Assembly: GCA_951799445.1 (NCBI GenBank)
Contig: OX637296.1
Coordinates: 2,604,001-2,668,000 of the forward strand
Source of the DNA: Pseudisothecium myosuroides
Lineage: Eukaryota; Streptophyta; Bryopsida; Hypnales; Lembophyllaceae
DNA: 64,000 bases
Reading direction: 5' to 3'
Positions 35,601-48,554 of this stretch are shown here, piece after piece; the first letter of the stretch is position 1; each line of letters starts with the position of its first letter. The position numbers and the translations under genes are program-made. Below the pieces are notes generated by a model that was given only the letters and a program-made list of their open reading frames with translations, was not told the origin of the DNA and made no database searches.

Positions 35601-36600
35601 CGCTCCACCCTAAGCCTGTACCCCAACTCCCGAAGTCCCCACTCCCCAGCAAAGGCAGCTTGAATACCCTACACTCCCACAGCACTAACAGCACCAAACG
35701 AAAGCACAATAAGCTAAGACAATGCACAACAATCAAGCGAATCCGAAGCACGCAATGAAAATTCAGATTTGGGAGAGAGGGCATCGGAAACACGCAAGAA
35801 TCCGCCATATATAGAGACGCAGGAGAGCTTGCGAGTTGCGAGGCTGTGAGCCTGTGACTCCCCCAAGGCCCCAACTCCCCATGACGGATTGACGGCGTGA
35901 CTCCAACGTCACATTCTCCATCTCTTCGATTTCGAGAATCGGCGCCTCTATGACTCCATCAACAATTTGCACTGAATGCAACGCTACAGAAATCTCAGAA
36001 GTCAGAACTCAGAAGTCAAAAACTCAGAAATCAGAAACCTTCATTCAAGAATGGGCGCCTCCAAAATCCGAATTTCACCAAATGGCGGTCCAAATTTCCA
36101 GCGTCCGAAATTCAAATCACAACAAGGCGGCAAGTATTCATTGCCAAATCGCCGAAATGGCCAAATCAGCTACTCAGGCTGTAAATGTGCGCCTGCACGA
36201 AGTGAATGCAGCAATCTGGCACGGTGGCGCCTCCCAAAATACACCCTAAAATTAGGGATAAGCCTAATACACTTATTGCTAAACTGCTGCAAACCTGCTG
36301 CAAACCTCCTGCTAACAACACGCACACAAGAGAGAAAGAGCTGCAAAATTCTGAGCAAAATATGAGAAACAACTACAAATTGGCAGACTGGCAGGGAGCG
36401 CAAGGAGGGAGAAGGCTTGCGAAATCAACGGTGCACAGGGCGCCGATTTTGCGAAGAACCGACAGCTGAGATTGAAGATTGGCGACGTCGACGAAAAGTG
36501 GTAGTAGATGACTGCGACATCGACATTGGATGAATGTGCGCGGCTGCGACCCCCAAATGTTTCAGTGGATAAGTTTGCTCAAATCTCGGTTTTCTTCAGC
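35601..36600. other. 5' flank of the hAT element
   Basis: A GC-moderate, non-coding stretch with repeated TCAGAA and TCAGAAGT words at 35990-36040. It probably contains the hAT promoter and end, but no terminal repeat was found. Overlapping open frames on both strands are not credible genes. Confidence 0.3.
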
Positions 36601-38695
36601 ATTTTTAGAATAGAGATTTAGCAGGGCCAAATTTGTTTTAGTAACCGAGCGAAATTTAGCCACTTCTGGAAACGCTACTGGTGATACATATCATATAGTT
36701 CATAATTTCATAATGTTCATTCATAAATCTATCTATTTGCAAGGGCACTTTCAATAGCTCTTATAACATCCCTCAAGCTCATAATTAAGAGCATCCAAGT
36801 ATCCTTTTCCAATCTTTGCAATACTAGCAATTCTTGATTGCTCAAATTGCACCATATCACAATGTCAAAGTTCTTTTGACTCTAGCCTATATATTTTTAT
36901 TTCCATAATTTCTTTGTGCAAAAGATTGTCATGAACTTATGATTGTATATACCAATCATAGCCTGTGTGAATTTAGTTCTAGTCTTGGCCGTTGAGGTCA
37001 ATGCTCCATCTCTTGCTTTCAAAGATAAACGCCTCTTTTTGGTGGAATAATCAATTGACATCTAAAAAAAACATGAATGCATTTGTTGGACTATATATTC
37101 AAAAAATATGCACAATATGCATGATGCAAGAAACTCTATTGATAAGTTATGTGTTGTAAAAAACACTTTACACATTAAATATGTAGATAATTAAGACTTT
37201 GCAAGTATTTAGAATATGCAAAAAAGATATCTTTAAAATGTAGGAATCATATATAATGAATACCTTTTGAAATGGTTCCATCTGTCTATTAGTAAGTCAC
37301 TCTCTAGCATTGACTAATTGTGAAGATTTTGGATACTACTTTAGCATGGCAATATAGAAAACTTGGTGCAATGATGATTTTGGAAATCTATTGCGGGGAT
37401 GGTCTTTTTTCTCATGAGGACTTATGGCAAAACAACTGGGTTTATTAGATGGTATTTTCTTCTCATAGTCATGAACCTTCTTGAATCTAAAGCTAATTGA
37501 TCCCATTTGTCTTGGATTTGCTGGAGGATTACGATGAACACCTTAATTTACTCCACAAAGCAATGGCCATTGCTTTCCAACAAACTAGTGAAGTAGTCAT
37601 TTGCACATGCTACATTTTTGTAAGCCCGTTTGTATCAAAACCAACCCTTTTTGCTTAAATCAAAGCCAATGTATATGGTAAGCTCCACCTTCCTTGCTTG
37701 TAAACCTTCCCATCTTTTTCTCCTTGGATGTCTCCAAATTCTAATTCATTTTCAAGATTGATTACCTTTAGGTTCTAATTCACATCAACACACATCCTTT
37801 GGAACCCATTTGAAGCTAGACATATTATTGTATTCGTGGATAGTAGATTGATTAATTGTTAGCATACTAAATTGGATTCAAGAAATATGACATACAAAAA
37901 TACCATTACCAATGGCGAATTAATAGTAATTAAAATTGAAGAGTCATTTTGTTTAGAATAAGTAAAAGGGATCCAATCAATCATTTCAAATAGTGAATGA
38001 TTAGTAATTAAAATTAAAGAATAATTTTGATAAAAATAAAATTTACAATGGTGTAGAGCCATTTCAAATAGTGAAACCAAATAAACAAGAGGTTTCAAGC
38101 TTCACAGATCAAATCAACGATTAACGATTAACAATAATAACCAAACCAAATCAACGATTAACGATTAACAATAATGATATTAAATAGAGAATTAAGGATT
38201 AATAATAATGAAAACAGTTTATCAAGAGGTTCCAGGCTTCATAGGTAAAGTGAATGCTTGTGAACATGTTGCAGACGGTCAATAGCTTCACTAATGATCA
38301 ACAGAATGGAAAAAGAAAAACACACAAGCTCTAATATAATCAATGCATTGGAAAAAAGTTGCTCCTAGAGCCCGACCTAATTCTAAAGCCATTTCTATGA
38401 GCATTGATCAGAAGATTATTTGTCATCCAACGCTCTCACCAATCACCAATCCAACATGGAAGCTTGCCCTTAGAGACTCCCGTACTATTATTCATATTTT
38501 GAAAAAAAATTTAAGAGAAAAGAATCTTTGATGCCTTTACCTTATGAAGGATGATGTCCATGCTAGAATAGAGGGTATTAGGGTTGAATTTTACAAAACC
38601 CCAAAGTTTAACATGCACTATTTGGTGGCTCTTTTCAAAGCGAGGAGAAACTTAGATTTCCTTCAAATCCAACCTAACACCTTCTAACATAATTT
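36601..38695. other. AT-rich intergenic DNA
   Basis: No gene is seen. A small tandem repeat of ATCAACGATTAACGATTAAC occurs at about 38106-38172. Short direct repeats around AGTAATTAAAATT occur at 37920-38020. Confidence 0.4.
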
Positions 38696-38735
38696 TTAAC
38701 CCCCAATGTCCAAAGTGACCATTTTTGGTCATTGT
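38696..38735. mobile_element. Solo TTAA-family end
   Basis: TTAACCCCCAATGTCCAAAG followed by TGACCATTTTTGGTCA resembles a TTAA-family start. No matching right end was found before 40655. Confidence 0.35.
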
Positions 38736-40654
38736 CCTTATTTTATAAGCTGCTCGTTTTCAAATTTTTGAGGATTTTTTTCAATAACAATTAATTCTAG
38801 GAAACAAACTGTGTTATAAATCCAATGGCAATAGTTTCATCAAATTATGAGTTAAATTTTTTATGATTTATGATGATTATTTATGTTTTTTTTTAAACAT
38901 TTGAATTGTGAATGAAAATTTTAAATTTCTTTGTAAAAAATGACTACACTTGTATCCGTGTGAGAATTTTTAATTCAGTAGAAAAATGAATAGTATATCC
39001 TTTTCAAAATTTGCATAAAACTTTTAAAACCAATGGAAAAATGACACATGCACTCCTTTTGTAATTCATGTATGGTTTCTCAAAAGGTGATTGTTTATCA
39101 CACAATGCTTTCAAAAGAGACAAATGCAAATCACATTGATAGCAATTGAAAGAAATTCAAGTGTAATTAATGTATATTTTTACAATTACAAAATTAGAAT
39201 TTTTCATATTCGAATAAATTTAAGGAACTTTTTTGTACACTTTTCTATAAATAATGAATGTTCAAACCCTTAGTTTATTGTTCAAAGATTTCATCTTAAA
39301 GAAATTGTATGGTGAAAATTGTCTTGAATTGTTTAATGAAAGTTATAAATTAACTATAACTAAATGGAGGTGAGTTTCCTTTTTGTAGATTTTAATTCTA
39401 CTCTAGTGCAGCTTAAATTGAGCATTTTAGATACCTCATATAAATGATGGGACTTGGTGTACTATAGTGCTCAATTTTTCTTAAAAGTGATGAAGAACTT
39501 TGTTTTGTACACAATGAGACTAGAAATATATGAAGTTGTGATTTAAATTCAATATTATAAGTTTTTGAATAAAATTGGAGGAGATTAGATATGTTTTGCA
39601 TACTAGAACATTTGATCATTAGGATGAATTTGGATGAATTTTACCTTTGTATAAAATTTAGATGAAAGTTTTTAAAATATGGTGGACTACTATGTTCAAT
39701 ATTCTTTGCAAATTCTTATAATTCTAGAATTATGTGAGTTAGCATTAATGATGCGGGAAGTAATAATTGATTTACATTGTGTTCAATAGCAAATTTCTAT
39801 AGTATTTTGAGAAGGAATTAATATTGAAGGGAAGCTACGTATAAGTAGTATTGCCAAAAAATTGACCACGTGTAGTATATTTATTGTAAGAAATAACAAG
39901 GTAAAAGGTAAGATCCAACTATAAGCAAAATGTTAATTATAAAATTAGTGTACAAAACAAAAAAGGAGTGAAAAATGAACTTCACAGATGAAGGTGTCAA
40001 GCATAAGTTAGGACCTTATCATGAGGCTTTTCTAAATCGTAATTGTGATCATAATCTAACCATTTCTATACAAATGATACTCACTCATTGGATGAAAAGA
40101 GCCATGTTATTTTCCATTATATGGATATGCTTTAGCATTATATATATCCACCCGGTATCAAAAACGCCATTCTTGTGATACAAATGCGTGTGTTTGTACT
40201 TTTGAGAAGTTCATGAGACTGAAACACAAGTCTTGAACTTGTAGTTATTAGATTAATCTTAATTAATTAGGCCAAAACAATTATAATTTACAATAGATGA
40301 ATTGAATAAATAATGCATAACCTCATGCAATTCAATCACGTAATTTGAATGTAGAATAATTGATAGAAGTTATTAGCTAACTACTTGCTAACTTTTGATC
40401 GCAAATTGTGACGGTGGTTTTCAAGGCTTGATGCAATTTAATTTATCTAATATAATGTCTCAAAATAATACAAGCTCATTTTAAGTACAATTTACAACTT
40501 CAATTTTTTTTGAGACTCTATAAAAAAACCATGCATACAATTGTCCAAAAGTCATAACGTTAAAGTTTTGATGGACAAGAAAGATGACACAATCATTGAA
40601 CAATCATGTACTCCAACTATCATATACCATTAATTGGTATGTAACACACTATTA
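38736..40654. other. AT-rich intergenic DNA
   Basis: Very AT-rich, with no gene, RNA gene or bounded element recognised. Confidence 0.4.
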
Positions 40655-41240
40655 TTAACCCCTAAAGGACCAAGGCATTTTCTGGCTCCAAAACCACTGA
40701 AAACTGCCATTTCTGCTGCGATCACTCCCTAAACCAAAAAAAACTGTTTTTTTAGAATCTAACCGTAGGAGCTTGCAGTTCACTTGTCTCAGATCATGTG
40801 GTAAAATTTTCATGAAGTTTGACTGTATGGATTGGAAGATATTAGCATTTGAAGTTGGAAAAAGAAGTTTTTTTGAAGAAGATACTTAGATTGCCCGAAA
40901 AACAAGATTGCTCATAACTTTCTCATTCTGAGTCCAAATAGAATGAATCAAAGCTTCAAATATAGACAAAAACATAATCTTTCAGAAAAAAAATTAAAAT
41001 TAAAAAAATTCATTTTTTTCTGTTTTTTTTTTCCTGCCCGGCAAACAACTTTTTTGGCTTAGGGCGGCATAACTTTTGCTCCCGGGCACCGATTGGAAAA
41101 AAAATTATATTTTTAGAAAGCTACTAACATTCCCTATCTTCAAAAAAAGTTTCAAAAAATCAGGTCAAACTTTGAGGTCACACGAGCCTGCCCGAAATCC
41201 CAAAAGTCCCCCGAGGGGACTTTGGTCCTTAAGGGGTTAA
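40655..41240. mobile_element. TTAA-bounded MITE, internally deleted
   Basis: This 586-bp element starts TTAACCCCTAAAGGACCAAG and ends GGTCCTTAAGGGGTTAA. It is in the opposite orientation to the copy at 10431-11369 and aligns with both its ends (GGCTCCAAAACCACTGAAAA; CTCCCGGGCACCGATTG; CCCGAGGGGACTTTGG). About 350 bp of the middle is missing. It has the best preserved ends in the window. Confidence 0.82.
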
Positions 41241-41584
41241 AAATAAGAGTAGATTGCATATCAATTATCTAATTAATCCTTTTGTATTGGTAGAAAAAGA
41301 TCTAGAGCGAAAGGACATATGAAACTCATAATGATGTATAAATTTATGCGGCAACCTTGAGTTGCAGTAGTATAGTTGATAATCATATTTTCTAATAATA
41401 AATGTCTTTTTTTGAGCCCCATTTCTAATATTGCTTGATTAAGATGTAAATACTAGGACATCATGCATAAAATTAGATGCATATATAGCCCTTTAAATAC
41501 AATTTTTAGTTAAATATGTTTTGGTAGATGTAGGATCATAGATACACTAAACTCATGGCCATATCAATGTATTGAATCTTGAAT

Positions 41585-41830
41585 TTAACCCCTTTAAGAT
41601 ATTATAACCAGGGCTTTTTTCATTTTTTATGAAGTGCCAAAGTGGCAATATAAAGTGTTATAGTGGTGCTCTAAATTTTGACATTCATCTACATATTGGA
41701 TAGAAAATATCACATTAGCACATATAACACATCCGCAATTTTGTTTTCATTCACAATCTGGCAATTTCATCCAAGATTTTTTTTAATTTGAAATTTTTTG
41801 GCAAAAATCTTCACAGTTAGTTGTCATTTA
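41585..41830. repeat. Direct repeat A (partner 42583-42800), headed by a TTAA-family end
   Basis: TTAACCCCTTTAAGATATTA is followed at about 41612 by about 190 bp that recurs at 42590. Shared blocks include GAAGTGCCA.AGTGG, TTATAGTGGTGCTC, CATTCATCTACATATTGG and TTTCATCCAAGATTTTTT. Confidence 0.75.
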
Positions 41831-42582
41831 CTAGCCAATTTATTATTTTCTAGTGCAATTTGGCATTAAAAAGCAAAAAAATATATATAGTTATAACCAT
41901 GAGTGGCTTATAGACGGTTCACAAACTCTTGTGATTTTGAGATTGAACAATGGTGCAAATGGAAATACAAAAAACTACAATATTGGGGGAAAAGTGAAGG
42001 AGAATATTTAGGAAAAGAAATTACAAAATAATACATCAAAATGCATAATCCTTGCCTAGGAAAACACGATTTTTTGTGAATTTGGCCAAATACAAGATAT
42101 TGTATATACATGTTGTGCATATATTACAAGAATGCGGTAAATTACTTTTATTGAGATCAAAGTCCTTATTCATTTGGCCCTTGAAGAGTCTGCGCATCTT
42201 GGAGGCTAAGAGCATTGCCATTGTGGGGGGGACCAAATGCCTACGGAGAAGCAACTGCCTAAAGCTCGATGAGTTGGGACTCCCCCATTGTGGGACGAGA
42301 CCACACCTCCCGCTTATAATGACAACAGTAAATGCTCTCCACTGCAATTGGCCCCTACTCTCTATAACCTCTCCCGACTCCAATTGACCCTTGCGCCTTC
42401 CAACTACTCCCAACTCTAATTGGCCCTTGCAAATAAATTGGTCAACTTTGGATCGTTCCAAAATCTCCTCGCCTACGCCAAGCTTCAGTATCTTGTCTAA
42501 AATTGGCCGCACTTGGTGTTTTGGAAACAGTGCCCGGAGTCACGGTGGGGACTATTTTGGATTCCAAGCCCGGCCTATGGGC
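41831..42582. other. Spacer between direct repeats
   Basis: A GC-richer core occupies about 42180-42560. The overlapping frames at 42036-42512 (-) and 42052-42387 (+) lack any recognised domain. It could be a captured fragment, but this is not demonstrable. Confidence 0.3.
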
Positions 42583-42800
42583 TGTTTTTTTTTCATTTTT
42601 AATGAAGTGCCATAGTGGAGATATTGAATGTTATAGTGGTGCTCCAAATTTCAACATTCATCTACATATTGGATAGAAAATATCATATTAGCACATATCA
42701 CATATCCATAATTCAGTTTTCACCTAGAATCTGGTGATTTCATCCAAGATTTTTTTTATTTGAAGTTTTCTGGCAATTTTTCACTTTTTAGTACCATTTT
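42583..42800. repeat. Direct repeat B (partner 41585-41830)
   Basis: Diverged copy of repeat A, with the same block order from TTCATTTTTAATGAAGTGCC to TTGAAGTTTTCTGGCAA. It is followed by a hairpin at about 42830-42857 (ATTTGGTGCAATTTTGCACC). Confidence 0.75.
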
Positions 42801-43149
42801 TTTCTATAGGCCTGGTGCCAGGCTATAAAATTTGGTGCAATTTTGCACCAAATCGCCTGGAAAAAAAAACACTGCCTATGGGGGCCCGTGAGGGTATAGT
42901 GAGTCATGGTAGCAATGCTCTAAAGACGACATGCTGCAGGATATATGTAATTGGCAAATCGAAAGACAATTGCACTAGTTGCACAATATTTGATTGCGAG
43001 TATCTAGCATGCACTACACTTATAAAGTAGAAATGCCCCAAAGTGTCCATGTTCCCATTCTTGTACCCTAGACTACTAAATGTGTCCTTAGACTTTCATT
43101 AATGTATCCTTCAAATGCTTAACTCTAATTTGTTGACGCAGGTGAAGGA

Positions 43150-43405
43150 CACATCCTTAGCTCTAATTTCCCGACTAATGATTTTTGCAAACTTTGGTTT
43201 AGGGTCCACCTATGTGACAGTTTCAATGGTTTAGGAAGTTGGCACTTTGGAAAATCATAAAATTCACATATTACATCCGAAAAATCTAATTTTTATTGAA
43301 TATTCATGATTTTCATTTGCTAATACTACAAAAATATTATTTTTAGAAAAAGGTGCCTACAACTACACTAAATTGCTAATATTGACGGTTTTGGGTGTTT
43401 CCATT
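43150..43405. mobile_element. Reverse-orientation copy of the 17002-17280 element
   Basis: Reading the minus strand, this contains ACCCAAAACCGTCAATA, GCAATTTAGTGTAGTTG, and further on the CACATAGGTGGACCC region. The order matches 17002-17280. It ends near GGTTTTGGGTGTTTCC. Confidence 0.55.
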
Positions 43406-43963
43406 GTATGGTCTATCTAGAAGAGCAACAAGGTCTAGTATATATATGACAAACTTGGTAAACTTATTGATACTTCAATTGTTCTATGATTTCAATGGTG
43501 CTATGCAACCCCTTTTTTTTGCACCATGGGGCCAAATTGCACCATTTCAAAATAATTGTCCACTTTCCGCCAAATATAAGTAATCTTTTTTTGTTGGAAA
43601 CTTTCTATTTCTATAGAAAAAAAATGTGAATGAAGATGCTAAATTTGGATTAAAAAATAGATGAATATTATCAAAAAGTGTGTTTTTGTCCAAAAAGATG
43701 GATGAATGTAGATATACAATGCTTCACCAAATTTTAAGTGGTCACCATCCTTTCTCAAAATGTAAAAAAAAAGGGTTGGTGCTATGTTTTTACAAATTTT
43801 CTCAAATCCTCCTAATTGTCCATGTGCTAAGCATTGCCTTGGCTACATGTCATCTGGAAGGAGCACAACCACAAAAAAATTGCATTAAATTCTAATTAAT
43901 TAAAATTTCAAAACACAATCTCCTATATGTTAAAAAAAAAGGCCTTGTACAACTCACTGGGTA

Positions 43964-44169
43964 CAGTAGAACCTCTCTTAGTGCATAGTGTTGGGACTAT
44001 GCACTAAGAGAGGTTTATGCATTTGGAGAGGTTCAGTACTGTTCACTACCTAACGTGGCTTCTAAGTACAAGGCCTCCAAGCACTGTTGAGCAATAAAAG
44101 CTTCAAAGGACAATCTCTCTTAGTGCATATTATGCACTACCAGAGTATGCACTAAGAGAGGTTCTACTG
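43964..44169. mobile_element. pogo/Tigger-like MITE with hairpin ends
   Basis: This 206-bp element is flanked by TA. Ends are CAGTAGAACCTCTCTTAGTG and its exact inverse. Each end is itself a hairpin: CCTCTCTTAGTGCATAG pairs with CTATGCACTAAGAGAGG near the left end, and a similar fold occurs at the right. The CAGTAGAACCTC terminus is like pogo-class mariner elements. It is non-coding. Confidence 0.82.
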
Positions 44170-44210
44170 TATAGGTATTGCGCAATGTATTCATTTTTCA
44201 AATGTGCATA

Positions 44211-44494
44211 AGGTAACTACACCTGAAATTGCACAGATAAGCAATTTAGCATAGTTGCCTTTATTTTATTGAATATTTTTTTGAGGGGTCTTATTGATAG
44301 TCAAAAGGGGATCCTAGATTATCTTAGAATGCATTTTTTGGGACACCGTGTGAATAAATTACAAATTTTCAAAGTGCTAAAATAAGGATTTAGGGCAATC
44401 AACTATAGACTCTCATGAAGAGTGGAAGTACATTTTAGGCAAGAATTTAAACTGTGCGGTTTTAGAAAGCAGTTGAAATTAGGTGTACTTACCT
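44211..44494. mobile_element. TA-flanked MITE, ends AGGTAACTACACC
   Basis: This 284-bp element has ends AGGTAACTACACCTGAAATT and the inverse AGGTAAGTACACCTAATTTC, with TA on both sides. Its diverged relative is 9436-9705. It is non-coding. Confidence 0.75.
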
Positions 44495-47400
44495 TAGTGA
44501 TTGTATCAAATATAGCAACTTGCAATTAGGGTTTGGAGACAATGCAAAGGCAACAAATCTATTTAAACTTTTGCACATTCATAGAAAGTGTAGCTTTGTA
44601 AATATAAAACTTCCTCTCATTTTGGTCTATGGCCAACAAATATAGAATCTATATTTTGAATTCAACTTCATTTCCAATATCTTTTCCTACAAATTTCAAG
44701 AGTGTAGCTATAGTGACAATAATTAATATCAATATGAAAACAACATTTGTTGAAACATTGAGAAATTAGGATGAAAATGATAAGAAAGATGAAACTTCAA
44801 CAATTATTATCCAACTTTTCTACAGTAGATGATGTATATTCCATTGATCACTCAATAGTATATTTGGACAAGTACTCACTCTCTATTCTTGATTTGAACA
44901 TTAGCCATTGAAATGTTCATTTTAAAATTTGAATCCAATTAATGATTTGAAGCTTCTTACATCTAATTTCTATTCCAATTGGATTATCTAAAAAACTATT
45001 AATATTCAATATTTTATTGCAATTTGAACTTCTGGCCAATAGCCTTGGTAGGATGAATTTTCAATCATAGATTGGCATTGTAACTTTAGTTAATATTAAT
45101 ATTGTAATTTTATAAATTATAATATACACCTTTAGTGAAAATTTTCCAGGGGATTTTGTCTTAGATATGAAATTATTTTCTGTATTGACTTTAAGAATCT
45201 CTATAATTGCAATTTTTCTTTTAAATGCAAGAAATTAAAAAAAATTGTGAACATGTGATTTCATCTTTGAAAATCAATACCAAATTTTTTTGTTCATATA
45301 TAATTGCAAACCTTTGTTTATATAAAATGGAGGACAAAGAAGTTTAAAAAAAAATAGATATAGGGCATTTGTTTTAGGGTTAAGATGAATTTTTCCATCC
45401 TCAAGGCTTCACTTGAATCATCCAAAAGACTCAAAACATCCTTGTAGATGTTTTAAGGTTAATACTCCAAAATGATTTCTTTGGTTATTCAACGACACTA
45501 ATAAAAAAGCTTGTGTAATTTGGATTCTATTTTATCTAATTTTTTTTCAGAATGTTCTAAACATGTAGCCATTTTATTGAAGTTTGAAGGTGATTTGTTG
45601 CAAGAATGACTAGATGTTTTTGTTCCATTTTGGCTAGTATATCTAGTACTATGAGGTTTTGCATACAAATTTTTAAGAGTAAAATAAAATAAAGATAATT
45701 AATATAACACTAAAAATAGAAGATCACCAAAATTTCAGACCTAAAAGAATCTAGGTCAAAAGTTATTCACAAAAAAGAGTAAGCTGAATTTTTGAAGAAA
45801 ATACATACTTTGACGTTTTAATTTGTAAAAAATAGGAAAAATAATTTTCAAAGAAACAAAAAATTGTTCATTTGGAAAGACTTCATGGTGAAGAGATTTC
45901 ATCCAAAAAATGATCTTGAAACCATCTTCAATGTTTACAATTGCACCAACAAAGGAGCCCTCTTTGCATGGACGTAGACGATATAAAATAAAATATTTTT
46001 AAATGCCCTTGGTAGAAACATGACTTCCTACTATAGAAATAGACCATATAAATTTCAGCTCTAGATCATTACATTTGGTGACTCCATAGTACTCAAAACA
46101 TGACATATTAGTTTAATTGATTTTTAAATATAAAATGATTTTTTATTTTTTTTGAAAAATATGAGATATGATACACTCAAGAAAGGCATCTTCAATAAAA
46201 ATTTCAAGTTCATGCAAGTCATGTTTCAAAAGTTTTTGCAAAAGAAAGCTTTAGCATTCCCTTTGTGACAATGTCCTAGTACCGGTGTTTCTTGCAATGA
46301 CCCAGGTGAAAATCAATAATTACATTTTCAAAATGTAGATTGACATAGAACTTTTCCTTATACTATAATGTACTTACATTATGAGATTTTCATATTTTTT
46401 AGGTATTTGACATGAATTTTCTTCACTTTTGTTCAAAAATTTATAGTAATTCAAATTTTCCAAAAAAAATTGAATTGTTTATGACTTCTAGAAGATACAT
46501 GATTACATCTCTGAAAAATAAATTTAAAAATCATTCATTCATGATTTTTACATACAATGAAAAAAACTTTTAAGTTTTGAAAATAATCTTTGAAAAAACA
46601 TCCTTTGAGTGTTTGAATGAAAAAAATTGAAAGAGCTAAAATACATTATGTAGGCTGTACCACTTCTATGATAAAGTGACCTGTAGGAAATTTGAAAAAA
46701 CAAACTAGTATAACTTGAACTTCACTCAACGATGTAGATAGAGCATTAATAATAGTGTACACAAAAGTTGGATGAAAATTAGGTTCTTATTAATATGAAA
46801 GAAAGATTTTTTGATCTTTAAAGGGACACATTTAGTCCTTACCATTCTTCTATGGTCATAAGGTAGACATCCACAATAGTGTCTTCTCTAGTGTTCAATT
46901 GACCCTTTGTTGTCTTTACTACGTTGAAAAATATGAAGGGATATAACTTTCTTGGGGGATGGACTATGTAGTATGTTTGTGGGTATTGTGCGACCGAGCT
47001 CCTATTACATAGGGGCTATGTAGGTAAATTTTGGAAATGATCATAGGGCTATATTTACCTAAATTTCTAAATTTAGATAGTTGCATGTATCCTATTCTTC
47101 ATTTTTTTTTAAATTGCACTATTTCTGGATACTTTATTTTCATTAAAAATACAACATTTTAAACATTGGATTCGAACACTAAGGACTTGGAACTTGGAAC
47201 AAACTGAAAAACACAAACCATTTTCAATTTGGTTTTGGGTTCAAAAGCAAAGTGCTATTGTGAAAGCCAAAAGTTTGTATTTGGAACTATTTAGAAAAGT
47301 AAAGTCCTACTATGAAATTTAGAAGTTAAAATTTGGAACGATGTTCAAAAACAAAGTACAAATGACTAAGCCAAAGTGGATTCATACACGCAATACTTCC

Positions 47401-48554
47401 ATTCACAATGTAAATGAGTTTCAAGCACAAACTAATGCGATTTTCAAGCACAAACTTCAATTACAGAACTCAGCCAATACCATAGAGTACTTTGAATCAC
47501 AAAGTCCTGCTGAATCACAATTGAACACAAACAATTACCAAGTTCAAAACTGACAATGGAAAAAGTGATAGAATATAGTGTCCACATGCATTGCGCAAAT
47601 CGATGCCATCTTCAACTCCAAATTTGAAATACTATGTGTAGTTGTTTCTACCAACCTTCACCCTGAACTTCAACCCTAAACCATGGGCAAACCCTTTTCA
47701 AAACAAAACCGTAACCCTAAACCGCATAACCATAGTAGTCGGATCTTGCAATCTAGAATTCTTTGTTCACCAAAACCAGACAAGGGCTTTAAAATCATAA
47801 TTTTTTTGCTTAGATAGAAGCCAACAAGCATAAGTGTCGGCATCCAAGGTGCATGCCGTCACCTACTCCTGCCACTTCTGCTATTCACGTCCCAATGACT
47901 ACATTGTGGCTAGTACACCAATCCACCCTATACACTAATTATTTACATGTACAGCCAAGCATACAACAAACAATAATTGGTTCCAACCTCAGATACCACA
48001 TACCTTTTTAAAAACAATAAATACCACATGTAGCACACTCTAGAAGTACTCCTAAAAAGTTCAAATTTTATTTTTTTATTTTTGATAAGGTTAGTTTAGA
48101 ATTTTAAAAAATCTAAAACTTATTGTTTTTTCCTACCCTTCATTATTTATAAAGCCTTTAAATCCATTATAATGATGCTAATTTACTTCTAAGCCATTTT
48201 TAAAATTTAGGAGCAAGATAATTATAATAAACCTTCATTTGAATGTACGTTTCCAGCAAAAAAAATGAAAGTGCACCCCTCGAGATAACTCTATTTGTTC
48301 CAATCTGTTAAACATGAAGTTATCACTACCTAAATTGCAACTCTTCCATGTAGACCAAAAGCGACCTTGAAACTAAAATATCAATTTCACAAGATGTACT
48401 ATACACCATCAAATCATGAAAGCCTAGTCTCAGGTTTTGGTATTCCTTCAAGTCATTTTTTGAAACCTCATAACTTATTCATACAATGTTTAAATCATAC
48501 ATGCTAAAGTGTGTTGAAATCTTCTTTTCTTTGCCAATAAGATCCAATCAAAGT
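44495..48554. other. AT-rich intergenic DNA
   Basis: Four kilobases without a supported gene. Open frames are short and biased by AT content. A plus-strand frame at 47341-47553 is rich in Asn and Gln with no recognised fold. Confidence 0.4.

Noticed and set aside
35059..35613. 184-codon plus-strand frame opposite the hAT N-terminus
   Set aside because: It is the complement of a clearly coding transposase frame; GC bias leaves the other strand open.
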